A stretch of DNA of 64,000 bases, taken from contig NZ_JAUDRZ010000026.1 in NCBI RefSeq assembly GCF_030380735.1, forward strand, positions 310,001-374,000, read 5' to 3'. The notes under the pieces were generated by a model. That model was not told where the DNA came from. It saw nothing but the letters and a program-made list of their open reading frames with translations, and did not search any database. Shown piece after piece: positions 1 through 9,717 of the stretch (the first letter of the stretch is position 1; every line of letters starts with the position of its first letter). The DNA comes from Rhizobium sp. S152 (GTDB lineage Bacteria; Pseudomonadota; Alphaproteobacteria; Rhizobiales; Rhizobiaceae). The position numbers and the translations under genes are program-made.

Positions 1-685
1 GCCCGTTGGCATCGGTGAACTCCGAGTTGGCGAGGAAATAGCTGTAGGACGGCACGATGCCCTCGGCGGTCGTGAGGATGCGCGTGTCCGGGTCGGCCTC
101 GGCGATGGCGAGATAGGGATCCCAGATCGACCAGGCATCGATGCTGCCGTTCTTGAAGGCGGCGGCGGCATCCGGCGGCGCCAGATCCAGTGCCTCGACG
201 TCCTCAATCTTCAGACCGCCCTTGCGCAGCACCTTGACAGTAACGTTGTGTGCACTGGAGCCACGCTTGAAGGCGACCTTCTTGCCCTTCAGGTCCTCGA
301 TCGTCTTGATGTCGGAATCCTTGCGCACCAGGATGGCCGAACCGGCGGCGCTGCCCCTGTAGGTGCCGACATAATAGAGCTGCCCGCCGGCGGCCTGCGC
401 GAAGAGCGGCGGAACGTCGCCGGTCGCGCCGAAATCGAGAGCGCCTGCCCCCAGCGCTTCCAGAAGCGGCGGCCCCGAGGTGAATTCCGACCAGCTGACG
501 GTGATCCCCTTGTCGGCCAGGCGCTTCTCCAGCGCGCCGCGCCGTTTGGCGAGCGCGAGAACGCCGTTCTTCTGCCAGCCGATACGGAATTCCGTGGCGG
601 CGGCGCGAGCGAGCCTTGCACCCGGCAGCAAGGCCGTGGCGGCAGCGGCGCCGAAGAGCCCGAGCGTCTGACGACGAGAAATCAT
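1..685 (-). CDS. Aliphatic sulfonate-type ABC transporter substrate-binding protein (SsuA/TauT family), partial
   Basis: This is the N-terminal ~228 codons of a periplasmic binding protein; the rest lies beyond the left edge. The frame opens with MISRRQTLGLFG and a hydrophobic stretch ending LARA, a signal peptide with a twin-arginine-like SRR start. The mature part has the features of SsuA/nitrate/taurine binding proteins: an early FRIGWQKNG strand, a middle GSSAHN motif, and a SIDAWSIWDPYL stretch. Family knowledge suggests binding of alkanesulfonates or a related organic anion for an ABC importer. The transporter partners are not visible, so the ligand is an inference. It is divergent from the dehydrogenase at 1041. 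Confidence 0.8.
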   Translation of the reverse strand, partial: MISRRQTLGLFGAAAATALLPGARLARAAATEFRIGWQKNGVLALAKRRGALEKRLADKGITVSWSEFTSGPPLLEALGAGALDFGATGDVPPLFAQAAGGQLYYVGTYRGSAAGSAILVRKDSDIKTIEDLKGKKVAFKRGSSAHNVTVKVLRKGGLKIEDVEALDLAPPDAAAAFKNGSIDAWSIWDPYLAIAEADPDTRILTTAEGIVPSYSYFLANSEFTDANG

Positions 686-1040
686 GGCAAGTCCCCTCTA
701 TGAAACCGAGGTCACAACCGTGAGGTGCCCCGCTTCGTTTCGATGCTTCCATACTGATTAAATCCATAAACTTGATCGACAATTATATTTGCCGAATTCC
801 CGATGCCGGAAATCTTCCTGACCTGATTTCGCTGGTTCGGCGGAATTTTCTTCCAACCGGCGATAAAGAGCGCGCCGCCCGGCTGCGGCAAATATCGTGG
901 AGCACTGGCACTTCGCCAATCAGGCGCCCCAACGCACGCGCGCGCACCGGCAGTAGTCAGTGATCGCCAAACTCCGCCTTTCCGCCCGCCGCGCTTTGCG
1001 CTAAGCCTCGTTTCCTGCATTCACGAGAAGGAACAGGCAT
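686..1040. other. Divergent intergenic region, 355 bp
   Basis: Lies between the leftward binding-protein gene and the rightward dehydrogenase gene, so it must hold both promoters. The part at about 750-800 is AT-richer and is the likeliest place for the leftward promoter. A purine-rich AGAAGGAA just before 1041 is the ribosome binding site of the dehydrogenase. No RNA gene, riboswitch or repeat was recognised. Confidence 0.5.
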
Positions 1041-1910
1041 ATGGCAAAAGTCGCATTCATCGGTCTCGGCGTCATGGGTTTCCCCATGGCAGGACATCTC
1101 AAGGTGAAGGGCGGCCATGACGTCACGGTCTATAATCGCACCGCCGCGAAATCCGCCGCCTGGGTCGAGAAATTCGGCGGCAAGTCCGCGCCGACGCCCG
1201 CCGAAGCCGCGAGCGATGCCGACTTCGTCTTCACCTGCGTCGGCAATGACGATGATCTCCGCTCGGTGACATCGGGCAAGGATGGCGTTCTGCAGACGAT
1301 GAAGCCGGGTGCTATCCTGATCGACAACACCACGGCCAGCGCCGAAGTCGCCCGCGAACTCGACGAGGCTGCCAGAGCCAAGGGTTGCGCCTTCATCGAC
1401 GCGCCGGTCTCCGGCGGCCAGGCGGGCGCCGAAAACGGCGTACTGACCGTCATGTGCGGCGGCGAGCAGGTCGACTATGACAAGGCCAAGCCCGTCATCG
1501 ACGCCTTTGCCCGCATGGTCGGCCTGATGGGTCCCGTCGGCTCCGGCCAGCTCACCAAGATGATCAACCAGATCTGCATCGCCGGCGTCGTCCAGGGGCT
1601 GGCCGAAGGCATCCATTTCGGCAAGCGCGCCGGTCTCGATATCGAAAAGGTCGTGGACGTCATCTCCAAGGGCGCCGCCGGGTCCTGGCAGATGGAAAAT
1701 CGCCACAAGACCATGAACGAAGGCAAGTACGACTTCGGCTTTGCCATCGACTGGATGCGCAAGGACCTCGGCATCGTGCTGGCCGAAGCCCGCAGCAACG
1801 GCGCCAAGCTGCCGCTGACCGCCCTCGTCGACCAGTTCTACGGCGACGTCCAGGCCATGGGCGGAAACCGCTGGGATACGTCCTCGCTGCTTGCCCGGCT
1901 TGAAAAATGA
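1041..1910 (+). CDS. 3-hydroxyisobutyrate dehydrogenase-family NAD(P) oxidoreductase
   Basis: A 289-residue beta-hydroxyacid dehydrogenase. The Rossmann nucleotide loop GLGVMG lies at residues 8-13, the substrate motif DAPVSGG at 120-126, and the catalytic lysine is K173 in SGQLTKMINQ. Length and motif order match the 3-hydroxyisobutyrate / tartronate semialdehyde reductase family (MmsB, GarR, GlxR), which interconverts beta-hydroxyacids and their semialdehydes in the cytoplasm. The substrate cannot be told from sequence, because no valine-degradation or glyoxylate genes are adjacent. The ATG at 1041 is preceded by an AGAAGGAA ribosome binding site. The gene stands alone. Confidence 0.88.
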   Translation: MAKVAFIGLGVMGFPMAGHLKVKGGHDVTVYNRTAAKSAAWVEKFGGKSAPTPAEAASDADFVFTCVGNDDDLRSVTSGKDGVLQTMKPGAILIDNTTASAEVARELDEAARAKGCAFIDAPVSGGQAGAENGVLTVMCGGEQVDYDKAKPVIDAFARMVGLMGPVGSGQLTKMINQICIAGVVQGLAEGIHFGKRAGLDIEKVVDVISKGAAGSWQMENRHKTMNEGKYDFGFAIDWMRKDLGIVLAEARSNGAKLPLTALVDQFYGDVQAMGGNRWDTSSLLARLEK

Positions 1911-1983
1911 TCGGGCCGGCTCTGCTGAGACTTGAAGCGGTATTTACGCTAGAGTGACCTTTCAGGTCCGGTCGGAGAACTAA

Positions 1984-2454
1984 ATGAGCCTGTTAAAGTC
2001 GATCCTTCGGTGGCGCGACGAGCGGCACCTGCTTGCGCAACTACAATTTGGGTTGGAGGAAATCGATGCCAAATTCATTGAAAGGGTGAAAAAGGAAAAG
2101 CTTCAGCGAGGATCAGACGCTTGGCGAGATGCCTACTTTGACTATGATAGCCATCGACAGTTGTGGGAAGCAGACATTGATCAGCTGCAAACTCAAAGAT
2201 ATGTTCGTCGCGCAAAGGCTTGGGAAGTACCAATACCTCCTCACCCAGTTCCCGCGCCGGACTCTCCGGTCTGTGACGATGAATTTTGGTCATGGTCACA
2301 GCCACACGGACGCTATTATCTAACCTATAAGGCACAGGCGGTTCTCCGCCGTGATATCTATGCCGAAATAGAAATGCGGTACAAACCGTGGCTTGCATGG
2401 ATGGCGATTACTTTTAGCGCCCTCAGCCTGATCATTGCACTCATCAGATTATAG
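1984..2454 (+). CDS. Hypothetical tail-anchored membrane protein
   Basis: A 156-residue protein of no recognised family. The N-terminal two thirds is rich in charged residues and probably alpha-helical (residues ~1-80). The last ~20 residues, from WLAWMAITF to the end, form one hydrophobic helix with no soluble domain after it, suggesting a C-terminal membrane anchor. Codon use is visibly less GC-rich than in neighbouring genes, which hints at recent acquisition. Directly downstream is a short stub (2463-2537) that looks like the end of another gene, so this gene may have replaced older sequence. Function unknown. Confidence 0.6.
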   Translation: MSLLKSILRWRDERHLLAQLQFGLEEIDAKFIERVKKEKLQRGSDAWRDAYFDYDSHRQLWEADIDQLQTQRYVRRAKAWEVPIPPHPVPAPDSPVCDDEFWSWSQPHGRYYLTYKAQAVLRRDIYAEIEMRYKPWLAWMAITFSALSLIIALIRL

Positions 2455-2462
2455 ATCATCAA

Positions 2463-2537
2463 TCCGCGCGCTGGATCGGCAAGGATACGGTGAGGGAACT
2501 GACGAGCGAGAAGATCCTCACCCGCCTGAAAGGCTGA
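2463..2537 (+). pseudogene. C-terminal stub resembling a DNA alkylation repair (AlkD-like) protein
   Basis: Twenty-four codons followed by TGA at 2535 read SARWIGKDTVRELTS and continue to a basic LKG end. A tail of the type RW-x-x-K-D-x-x-R-E-L-T is what I remember at the ends of HEAT-like DNA alkylation repair proteins. There is no start codon or upstream domain in this frame; the sequence before it belongs to the orphan gene ending at 2454. I read it as the remnant of a gene mostly lost by replacement or deletion. The assignment rests on a very short match and is tentative. Confidence 0.3.
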
Positions 2538-2539
2538 AA

Positions 2540-3028
2540 TCAGTCTTCGTTCGACTTCGAGCTGTCGAGGATCATGTAATCGAGCGGCAGCTGCGTCGAA
2601 TACTTGATCTGCTCCATCGCGAAGGCCGAGGAGACGTCGCGAATCTCGATCTTGGCGATCATCCGCTTGTAGAAGGCGTCATAGGCGGCGATATCGGGCA
2701 CCACCACGCGCAGCAGGTAATCGACGTCGCCGCTCATGCGGTAGAACTCGACGACTTCGGGGAATTCCGCGACCACCTCGGAGAAGCGGCGCAGCCACTC
2801 GATCGAATGCGTCGCCGTGCGGATCGACACGAAGACCGTGACCTTGGTGTTGACCTTCTCCGGATCGAGAATGGCGACGCGGCGCTTGATGACGCCGTCT
2901 TCTTCCATCTTCTGGATGCGGCGCCAGCAGGGCGTCGTGGAAAGCCCGACCTTCTTGGCGAGATCGGCAACTGCCAATGTCGAATCTTCCTGCAGCAGGC
3001 GCAGAATCTTGCGGTCGAGACGGTCCAT
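2540..3028 (-). CDS. Lrp/AsnC-family transcriptional regulator
   Basis: A 162-residue regulator. The N-terminal winged helix-turn-helix (residues ~1-60) starts with the family hallmark LDRKILRLLQ and has recognition helix STTPCWRRIQKME. The C-terminal half (about 70-150) is the RAM effector-binding domain, with SGDVDYLLRVV. Lrp/AsnC proteins bind amino acids, form octamers, and activate or repress amino-acid transport and metabolism genes. Its target is not evident, since the flanking genes are DNA-repair-like on one side and an orphan on the other. It is probably autoregulated, as is usual in the family (inference). Confidence 0.92.
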   Translation of the reverse strand: MDRLDRKILRLLQEDSTLAVADLAKKVGLSTTPCWRRIQKMEEDGVIKRRVAILDPEKVNTKVTVFVSIRTATHSIEWLRRFSEVVAEFPEVVEFYRMSGDVDYLLRVVVPDIAAYDAFYKRMIAKIEIRDVSSAFAMEQIKYSTQLPLDYMILDSSKSNED

Positions 3029-3095
3029 CTAAATGCCCTTCGTGAATTTATTTTTCCGGTATCGCCTGATTCCGGGCCCTTGAAAGAATTTTGTT

Positions 3096-3731
3096 TCAAC
3101 GGAGAAGAAAGGTCAAGCGCTCGCGAAGCACCGGCAACAACTCTTCCACGAACCAGGGATTGCGCTTGATCCACGCGCTGTTGCGCCAGCTCGGATGCGG
3201 CAGCGGCAGCACGGCGGGCGAGCGGTTGGCGAACAGCGCCGCGCGCCACGCTCTGACGGTCTCTGTCATGTTTTCCCGCCGCTCGGCGCCCATGTGCCAG
3301 GCCTGCGCATACTGCCCGATCACGAGCATCAATTCGATCTGCGGCATCGCATCGAGCACCCGGGCACGCCATTGCGGCGCGCACTCCCGCCGCGGCGGCA
3401 GATCGCTACCCCTCGTGTCATAGCCCGGAAAGCAGAAGCCCATGGGCACGATGGCGAACCGATCGCGATCGTAGAACGTCTCCCGGTCCACCTGCAGCCA
3501 CTCGCGCAGCCGGTCCCCCGAAGCGTCGTTGAAGGGAAGACCGCTCTCGTGAACCCGCAGCCCCGGTGCCTGCCCCGCGATCAGCACCTTCGCCTTGGGC
3601 GAGATCACCACGACCGGTCGCGGCTCATGCGGCAACCGGTCTCCCGGCCCCCTGAGCGGCGCGTCGCGACAGATCCGACATCGGGCGATCTCAAGCCTGA
3701 GCGCCTCCAGCGCCTGCTCGTCAGGTGTCAC
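3096..3731 (-). CDS. Uracil-DNA glycosylase-family protein
   Basis: A 211-residue protein of the uracil-DNA glycosylase superfamily, which removes uracil or deaminated bases from DNA. Visible motifs are the N-terminal cysteine pair CRIC, the active-site loop GQAPGLRVHESGLPF, and the C-terminal loop LPHPSWRN (HPS-type DNA intercalation loop). A longer reading frame extends upstream, but the natural start is the GTG at 3731. There, GTGA overlaps the stop of the nuclease gene by 4 bases, so the two genes are translationally coupled. It belongs to the poorly characterised branch near families 4 and 5; the exact lesion specificity is unknown. Confidence 0.85.
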   Translation of the reverse strand: MTPDEQALEALRLEIARCRICRDAPLRGPGDRLPHEPRPVVVISPKAKVLIAGQAPGLRVHESGLPFNDASGDRLREWLQVDRETFYDRDRFAIVPMGFCFPGYDTRGSDLPPRRECAPQWRARVLDAMPQIELMLVIGQYAQAWHMGAERRENMTETVRAWRAALFANRSPAVLPLPHPSWRNSAWIKRNPWFVEELLPVLRERLTFLLR

Positions 3732-4267
3732 CACGACAACAGCCCCGAAAGACCGCGCGGCTGGCGCTCCTGCTGCTGATGATCGCGCACCGCCCGCGGC
3801 ATGGCGAATGTCCCCGCCCAGAGACCGACCTTCTCCACCCTCGCCTGCCTCTCCTCGGACTGATAGCCGCCATAGGACACCGCCATGCCCCGGCGCACCA
3901 TCGCAGCGTTTAGATCGAGGCCGCCGGCATGGCAGACCACAAGCAGGCGGTCGAAGCGGTCTCGCTCCGTCCCCTGACATGTCGCATCCTCCGCGGCGAC
4001 AAGCCCCTGCAGCACCCGTTTCGCCTCCTGCCCGCAGGCCCATGTCGCGCCGTCGCGCTGGCAGGTCTGGCTGAGTTCCGGCGCGTCGATGCCGAAGAGC
4101 CGCATGCGCTCGTTGCCGATGGCGAGGCTGTCGCCATCCGCCGCGCGGAACGCGCCGGCATGGACGATCGCGGCATGATCGTTGGGCTTGGCGGCGATCA
4201 GCCAGATGAAAAGCAACAGTGCCAGCGCGGTCACGCCGTCGCGTATCGTCCGCAAACCGCGCGTCAC
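3728..4267 (-). CDS. Thermonuclease-family (SNase-like) protein
   Basis: A 179-residue staphylococcal-nuclease-fold protein. An N-terminal hydrophobic segment (residues ~12-27, ALALLLFIWLIAA) is a signal anchor or signal peptide, placing the enzyme outside the cytoplasm. The SNase core shows AADGDSLAI, RLFGIDAPE and an ACGQEAK segment, followed by a DRFDR segment, corresponding to the calcium and phosphate binding parts of the fold. Such enzymes cut DNA or RNA. It overlaps the glycosylase gene by 4 bases (GTGA), and both are probably co-transcribed. Whether their functions are linked is not known. Confidence 0.85.
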   Translation of the reverse strand: MTRGLRTIRDGVTALALLLFIWLIAAKPNDHAAIVHAGAFRAADGDSLAIGNERMRLFGIDAPELSQTCQRDGATWACGQEAKRVLQGLVAAEDATCQGTERDRFDRLLVVCHAGGLDLNAAMVRRGMAVSYGGYQSEERQARVEKVGLWAGTFAMPRAVRDHQQQERQPRGLSGLLSW

Positions 4268-4373
4268 GCTTTCGCCTCCTTGAAAAACAAAGCCTTGCCA
4301 AAGATGGCAAACGGCTTCTTAACATTTGCGGTCTAGGGTGTAGCCATCCGCGGATCAAAATTCAACGTGTGCA

Positions 4374-5909
<1,536 letters not shown>

Positions 5910-6009
5910 GCTTTTTCAGCTACCGCTTGCATGAATTGCTCTCCCGCACTGGAGAAAGTTGCTAGCGCCCATATGTCACCCGTTGAGGACGGAACAATGG
6001 GAGGAAATC

Positions 6010-6486
6010 ATGGTTGCCAAGAACACGATCTGCGTCTGGTACGACAGGGATGCCGAGGCGGCGGCGCGCTTCTACGCCGAGACTTTTCCCGACAGCCGCG
6101 TCGACGCGGTCATCCGCGCGCCGGGAGACTATCCCGACGGCCAGGAGAGTGACGTTCTCGTCGTCGAGTTCACTGTCGCGGGCGTCGCCTGCATCGGCCT
6201 CAACGGCGGCCCGGTCTTCAAGCATAACGAGGCATTCTCCTTCCAGATCGCCACCGACGACCAGGAAGAGACCGACCGCTACTGGAACGCCATCGTCGGC
6301 AATGGCGGCGCGGAAAGCGATTGCGGATGGTGCAAGGACAAATGGGGCGTTTCCTGGCAGATCACGCCGCGCACCCTGACCGAGGCGTTGAAAGTGGGCG
6401 GAGACGAGGCCAAGCGCGCCTTCGCCGCGATGATGAAGATGCGCAAGATCGACGTCGCGGCGATCGACGCAGCACGGCGCGGCTGA
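6010..6486 (+). CDS. VOC-family protein (PhnB / 3-demethylubiquinone methyltransferase-like domain)
   Basis: A 158-residue glyoxalase-fold protein. It shows the PhnB-type pattern: an opening NTICVWYDRDAEAAARFY, a central FKHNEAFSF strand, and a C-terminal CGWCKDKWGVSWQITP block. I chose the ATG at 6010 because GGGAGG stands immediately upstream; longer frames lack this. Members of this subgroup are often annotated as 3-demethylubiquinone-9 methyltransferase domain proteins, but they lack a methyltransferase fold and most have no proven function. It stands alone between the kinase and the MYG1 gene. Confidence 0.85.
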   Translation: MVAKNTICVWYDRDAEAAARFYAETFPDSRVDAVIRAPGDYPDGQESDVLVVEFTVAGVACIGLNGGPVFKHNEAFSFQIATDDQEETDRYWNAIVGNGGAESDCGWCKDKWGVSWQITPRTLTEALKVGGDEAKRAFAAMMKMRKIDVAAIDAARRG

Positions 6487-6602
6487 CCCATTTTCGGGCA
6501 AACTTGCCGGAAATAGCGAACTTCGCTTGAGAAGCCTTGCTGCACAGGCTATCTGATGCCGTGAGCAGAGCATTTCTCGAACACGACAGGGCGCTATACG
6601 GC

Positions 6603-7544
6603 ATGACAACAGACTATCTCGTCACCCATTCCGGTGGCTTCCATGCCGATGAGCTTCTGTCGAGCGTCATCCTGACGCGGCTGTTTCCGGATGCCCGTAT
6701 CGTCCGCAGCCGCGCGCCGGAGTGGATCACGCCCGCCGCCGACCGTATCATCTACGACGTCGGCGGCGCCTACGACGGCGACGCCCGCATCTTCGACCAT
6801 CACCAGCGCGGCGCGCCGCTGCGCGACGACGGCCAGCCCTACAGCTCCTTCGGGCTGATCTGGAAGCATTATGGCCGCGACTACCTCGCCGCGCTCGGTC
6901 TGCCCGCCGATCATATCGAGAGCCTGCACGCCTCGTTCGACGCCAGCTTCGTCCTGCCGATCGACCTGACCGACAACGGCGCGCTCAGCCCCTCCGGCCC
7001 GCTCGCGGGCCTGACACTGCCGTCACTGCTGGAAACGCTGAAGCCGAATTTCGACGATAATGAGCCCGGTGCCGACGACCGCGCGTTCCACGCCGCCCTC
7101 GCCATCGCCCGCACTTTCGCCGAAGCGAAAATCGGCAAGAGCGCCGCCAAGCTGCGCGCCGAAACGATCGTCGAACAGGCGATCGTCGAGACCGGCGCCG
7201 GCCGCGTGCTGGAACTGCCGATGGGCATGCCCTTCCGCCCGGCCATCGTCAAATCCGGTGCCGATCATCTCCTCTTCGTCGTCCACCCCCGCGACAAGGA
7301 CTGGTGCCTGACCGGCATCCGCCGCGAGGAGGAAGGTTTCGCGCTGCGCGCCGACCTGCCCAAGTCCTGGGCCGGTCTCAGCAATGGCGAGCTCGAATCC
7401 GTATGTGGCGTCAAGGGCGCCAGCTTCTGCCACAACGGCCGCTTCATCGCCGCCGCCACGACCCGCGAGGCGGCACTTGCGATGGCGGATATCGCCGTGG
7501 CCGAAGCCTTGTCGGAAATGGAATCCGAAGCGGTCGTGGAATAA
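6603..7544 (+). CDS. MYG1-family protein (putative DHH-type 3'-5' exonuclease)
   Basis: A 313-residue protein of the MYG1/UPF0160 family. The N-terminus THSGGFHADELLSSVIL and the following IFDHHQRG segment are the family's metal-binding motifs (the DHH signature). Human MYG1 is a 3'-5' RNA exonuclease, and a similar nuclease role is plausible but unproven in bacteria. The start at 6603 (MTTDYLVTH) places the conserved block near residue 10, as in homologues. The bacterial proteins have no signal peptide and should be cytoplasmic. No operon partner is evident. Confidence 0.85.
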   Translation: MTTDYLVTHSGGFHADELLSSVILTRLFPDARIVRSRAPEWITPAADRIIYDVGGAYDGDARIFDHHQRGAPLRDDGQPYSSFGLIWKHYGRDYLAALGLPADHIESLHASFDASFVLPIDLTDNGALSPSGPLAGLTLPSLLETLKPNFDDNEPGADDRAFHAALAIARTFAEAKIGKSAAKLRAETIVEQAIVETGAGRVLELPMGMPFRPAIVKSGADHLLFVVHPRDKDWCLTGIRREEEGFALRADLPKSWAGLSNGELESVCGVKGASFCHNGRFIAAATTREAALAMADIAVAEALSEMESEAVVE

Positions 7545-7567
7545 GGCTGCCGGCTGAAGCCGAACGG

Positions 7568-8017
7568 TTAGAGCCGCTTGCGAAAATAAACCACGCGCTG
7601 GGTCTCCTCGAAGCCGAGCGCCGCGTGCATGTCATGGCTGTCGCTATTGTCGATCGACGCGTCGGAGGCGAACTCGGTGCAGCCGGCCTCCCTGCCCCAG
7701 GCTTCGACCGCGGCAGTCAGCAAGCGCGCCACGCCTCGGCGCCGATAATCCGGGCTTGTATAAATCCCCTCGAGAAACAGCACCGGCGAGGTCTCGCAGC
7801 CGTTGACATAGTCATACCGCAGCGCGGCCTCGGCGAAGCCGACCATCTCTCCCTCGCTTGAAATCGCAAGGAAGCCTTGGGTATCGCCATTGCCCGCGAA
7901 GAAGGTCTGGATCAGGTCGTCGCGATGCGCGTCCGCCGTCCGGCTCGGCCAGAGATCGGCGCGAAGCACGGCCCATGGGCCGATGTCGTCTACGCTCGCT
8001 CGCCGGACGACCACCAT
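7568..8017 (-). CDS. GNAT N-acetyltransferase, aminoglycoside 6'-acetyltransferase-like
   Basis: A 149-residue acetyltransferase. The acetyl-CoA loop is SPDYRRRGVARLL (motif A), followed by a conserved SDASIDNSDSHDMHAALGFEE block and a VVYFRKRL end. This tail matches the AAC(6') group, which acetylates aminoglycosides, although many chromosomal members act on unknown small molecules. The gene starts only 4 bp after the dgkA stop, so the two form an operon read leftward. Any resistance role is an inference from family similarity. Confidence 0.82.
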   Translation of the reverse strand: MVVVRRASVDDIGPWAVLRADLWPSRTADAHRDDLIQTFFAGNGDTQGFLAISSEGEMVGFAEAALRYDYVNGCETSPVLFLEGIYTSPDYRRRGVARLLTAAVEAWGREAGCTEFASDASIDNSDSHDMHAALGFEETQRVVYFRKRL

Positions 8018-8021
8018 GACA

Positions 8022-8402
8022 TCATCCCAGGAGCAGATGCTTGCCGATGGTAAAGATCAGGAACAGGCCGCAGGCGCCGATCATGCAGAGCACCGCGAAG
8101 GAGCCGAGATCTTTGGCATGCTTTCCGACCGAGGAAATCTCCGGCGAAATCCGGTCGATCACCTCCTCGATGGCCGTGTTCAATGCCTCGACCGCGAACA
8201 GCGCCAGGAACAGCACGATGGCGATCATGAATTCGGACAGCGTGGCGCCGACCGACAGAAGGAGGATCAGCGATACCGCGCAGAACAGCAGTTCCTGCCG
8301 GAACGCCGCTTCCTTGATCAGCCGCAGGAACCCGCCGAGCGAATAGCTGGCAGCAGCAAAGAAGTGGCTGATGCCGGTCAGCTTGGTCACGGCAGGTTTC
8401 AT
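8022..8402 (-). CDS. dgkA: Diacylglycerol kinase
   Basis: A 126-residue integral membrane diacylglycerol kinase of the DgkA type. It phosphorylates diacylglycerol to phosphatidate at the inner membrane, recycling lipid released during glucan or LPS modification. Three hydrophobic helices are visible, with the signature EALNTAIEEVIDR between helices one and two, and an N-terminal amphipathic segment. The start MKPAVTKL at 8402 gives the family's usual length; a longer upstream frame only adds basic residues. It is co-transcribed with the GNAT gene 4 bp downstream. Confidence 0.92.
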   Translation of the reverse strand: MKPAVTKLTGISHFFAAASYSLGGFLRLIKEAAFRQELLFCAVSLILLLSVGATLSEFMIAIVLFLALFAVEALNTAIEEVIDRISPEISSVGKHAKDLGSFAVLCMIGACGLFLIFTIGKHLLLG

Positions 8403-8542
8403 CAGGCGCCCTCGTAGTGGTCGATGACGGCGCAACCGCCGTCATTCATCAGAGAAAATGCGAATACCGGTTCCCGGTCCCCGCGGCAAGAACTCTGTCA
8501 TCAACCTGTCACGAACCTGAAAGCCCGGCGCTTGTCCAGTGA

Positions 8543-9559
8543 CTAGTGCTTGTTGGTGACGCCGGCCTGCGCAAACGTCGCCATGCCCGTGTGGCAGGCG
8601 GCCGCCGCCTTGACGATACCGGCGGCCAACGCCGCACCCGTGCCTTCGCCGAGCCGCATGCCGAGCGCCAGAAGCGGCGTCTTGCCGAGCGTCTCGATTG
8701 CCCTAAGATGCCCCGGTTCGCCCGAGACATGGCCGATCAGGCAGTGGTCGAGCGCCGACGGGTTTGCGGCCTTGAGCAGCGCGGCGGCAGCCGTCGCCAC
8801 GTAACCGTCGATCAGTACCGGAATACGCTCGACGCGCGCGGCAAGGATCGCCCCCGCCATCGCGGCGATCTCGCGGCCGCCGAGGCGGCGCATGATTTCC
8901 AGCGGATCGTCGAGATGGTCGCTGTGCAGCGCCACGGCCTTCTCGACCGCCGCGACCTTGCGCTCCAGCATGTCGCCCTCAGAACCGGTGCCCGGACCCA
9001 CCCAGTCGCGCGCCGTGCCACCGTAGAGCGCGTAGTTGATCGCGGCCGCGATCGTCGTGTTGCCGATCCCCATCTCGCCGATGCAGAGCAGATCGGTGCC
9101 GCCGGCGATTGCCTCCATGCCGAACGCCATCGTCGCCGCGCAGTCGCGCTCCGACAGCGCCGGCTCCTCGGTGATATCGCCTGTCGGGTAATCAAGCGCC
9201 AGGTCGAACACCTTGAGCCCGAGATCATAGGCGACGCATATCTGGTTGATGGCAGCACCCCCGGCGGCGAAATTCTCGACCATCTGCTGCGTGACCGATG
9301 GCGGAAACGGCGTGATCCCCTGGCGCACGACGCCGTGATTGCCGGCGAAGATCGCCACCAGCGGCCGGTTGACGGCGGGCGTCCGGCCCGTCCAGGCCGC
9401 CAGCCAGAAGGCGATTTCTTCCATGCGGCCGAGCGCGCCCGGCGGCTTGGTCAATTGTGCGTCGCGCTCGCGCGCAGCCGCCAGCGCCCTGGCATCCGGC
9501 CCCGGCAGATCGCGCAGAAGGGTCCGGAAATCGTCGAACGGCAGGCCTGAAACGCTCAT
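8543..9559 (-). CDS. cobT: Nicotinate-nucleotide--dimethylbenzimidazole phosphoribosyltransferase
   Basis: A 338-residue enzyme (CobT of enterics, CobU of Pseudomonas denitrificans) that makes alpha-ribazole phosphate for the lower ligand of cobalamin. Motifs include FAGNHGVVRQGIT, the GEMGIGNTT loop, and near the end RLGEGTGAALA, which carries the catalytic glutamate. It is divergently transcribed from cobS, the other enzyme of nucleotide-loop assembly, with about 158 bp between the two starts. I saw no cobalamin riboswitch in that gap. Confidence 0.95.
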   Translation of the reverse strand: MSVSGLPFDDFRTLLRDLPGPDARALAAARERDAQLTKPPGALGRMEEIAFWLAAWTGRTPAVNRPLVAIFAGNHGVVRQGITPFPPSVTQQMVENFAAGGAAINQICVAYDLGLKVFDLALDYPTGDITEEPALSERDCAATMAFGMEAIAGGTDLLCIGEMGIGNTTIAAAINYALYGGTARDWVGPGTGSEGDMLERKVAAVEKAVALHSDHLDDPLEIMRRLGGREIAAMAGAILAARVERIPVLIDGYVATAAAALLKAANPSALDHCLIGHVSGEPGHLRAIETLGKTPLLALGMRLGEGTGAALAAGIVKAAAACHTGMATFAQAGVTNKH

Positions 9560-9717
9560 GAATGCGGTTTCCTTGTTTATTCAGCTGGGAGGCATCAGCG
9601 CGGCACAACTTGTGTTTTCGCCGCAAATCAGCTTTTTTCGTCGCCACTCTCTTAATGGCAGCGAGGGAGGCGAACAACACCAAAAGCGCTGCGCATCTCG
9701 TTGCCGCGGGGCTTGGC

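Noticed and set aside
3096..4358. A single 420-codon frame joining the uracil-DNA glycosylase to upstream sequence
   Set aside because: The N-terminal half is an out-of-frame reading of the nuclease gene. The GTGA overlap at 3728-3731 explains two separate coupled genes.
9560..9717. Possible cobalamin riboswitch between cobT and cobS
   Set aside because: None of the conserved B12-box or core segments was found, and the gap is short for a riboswitch plus promoters.
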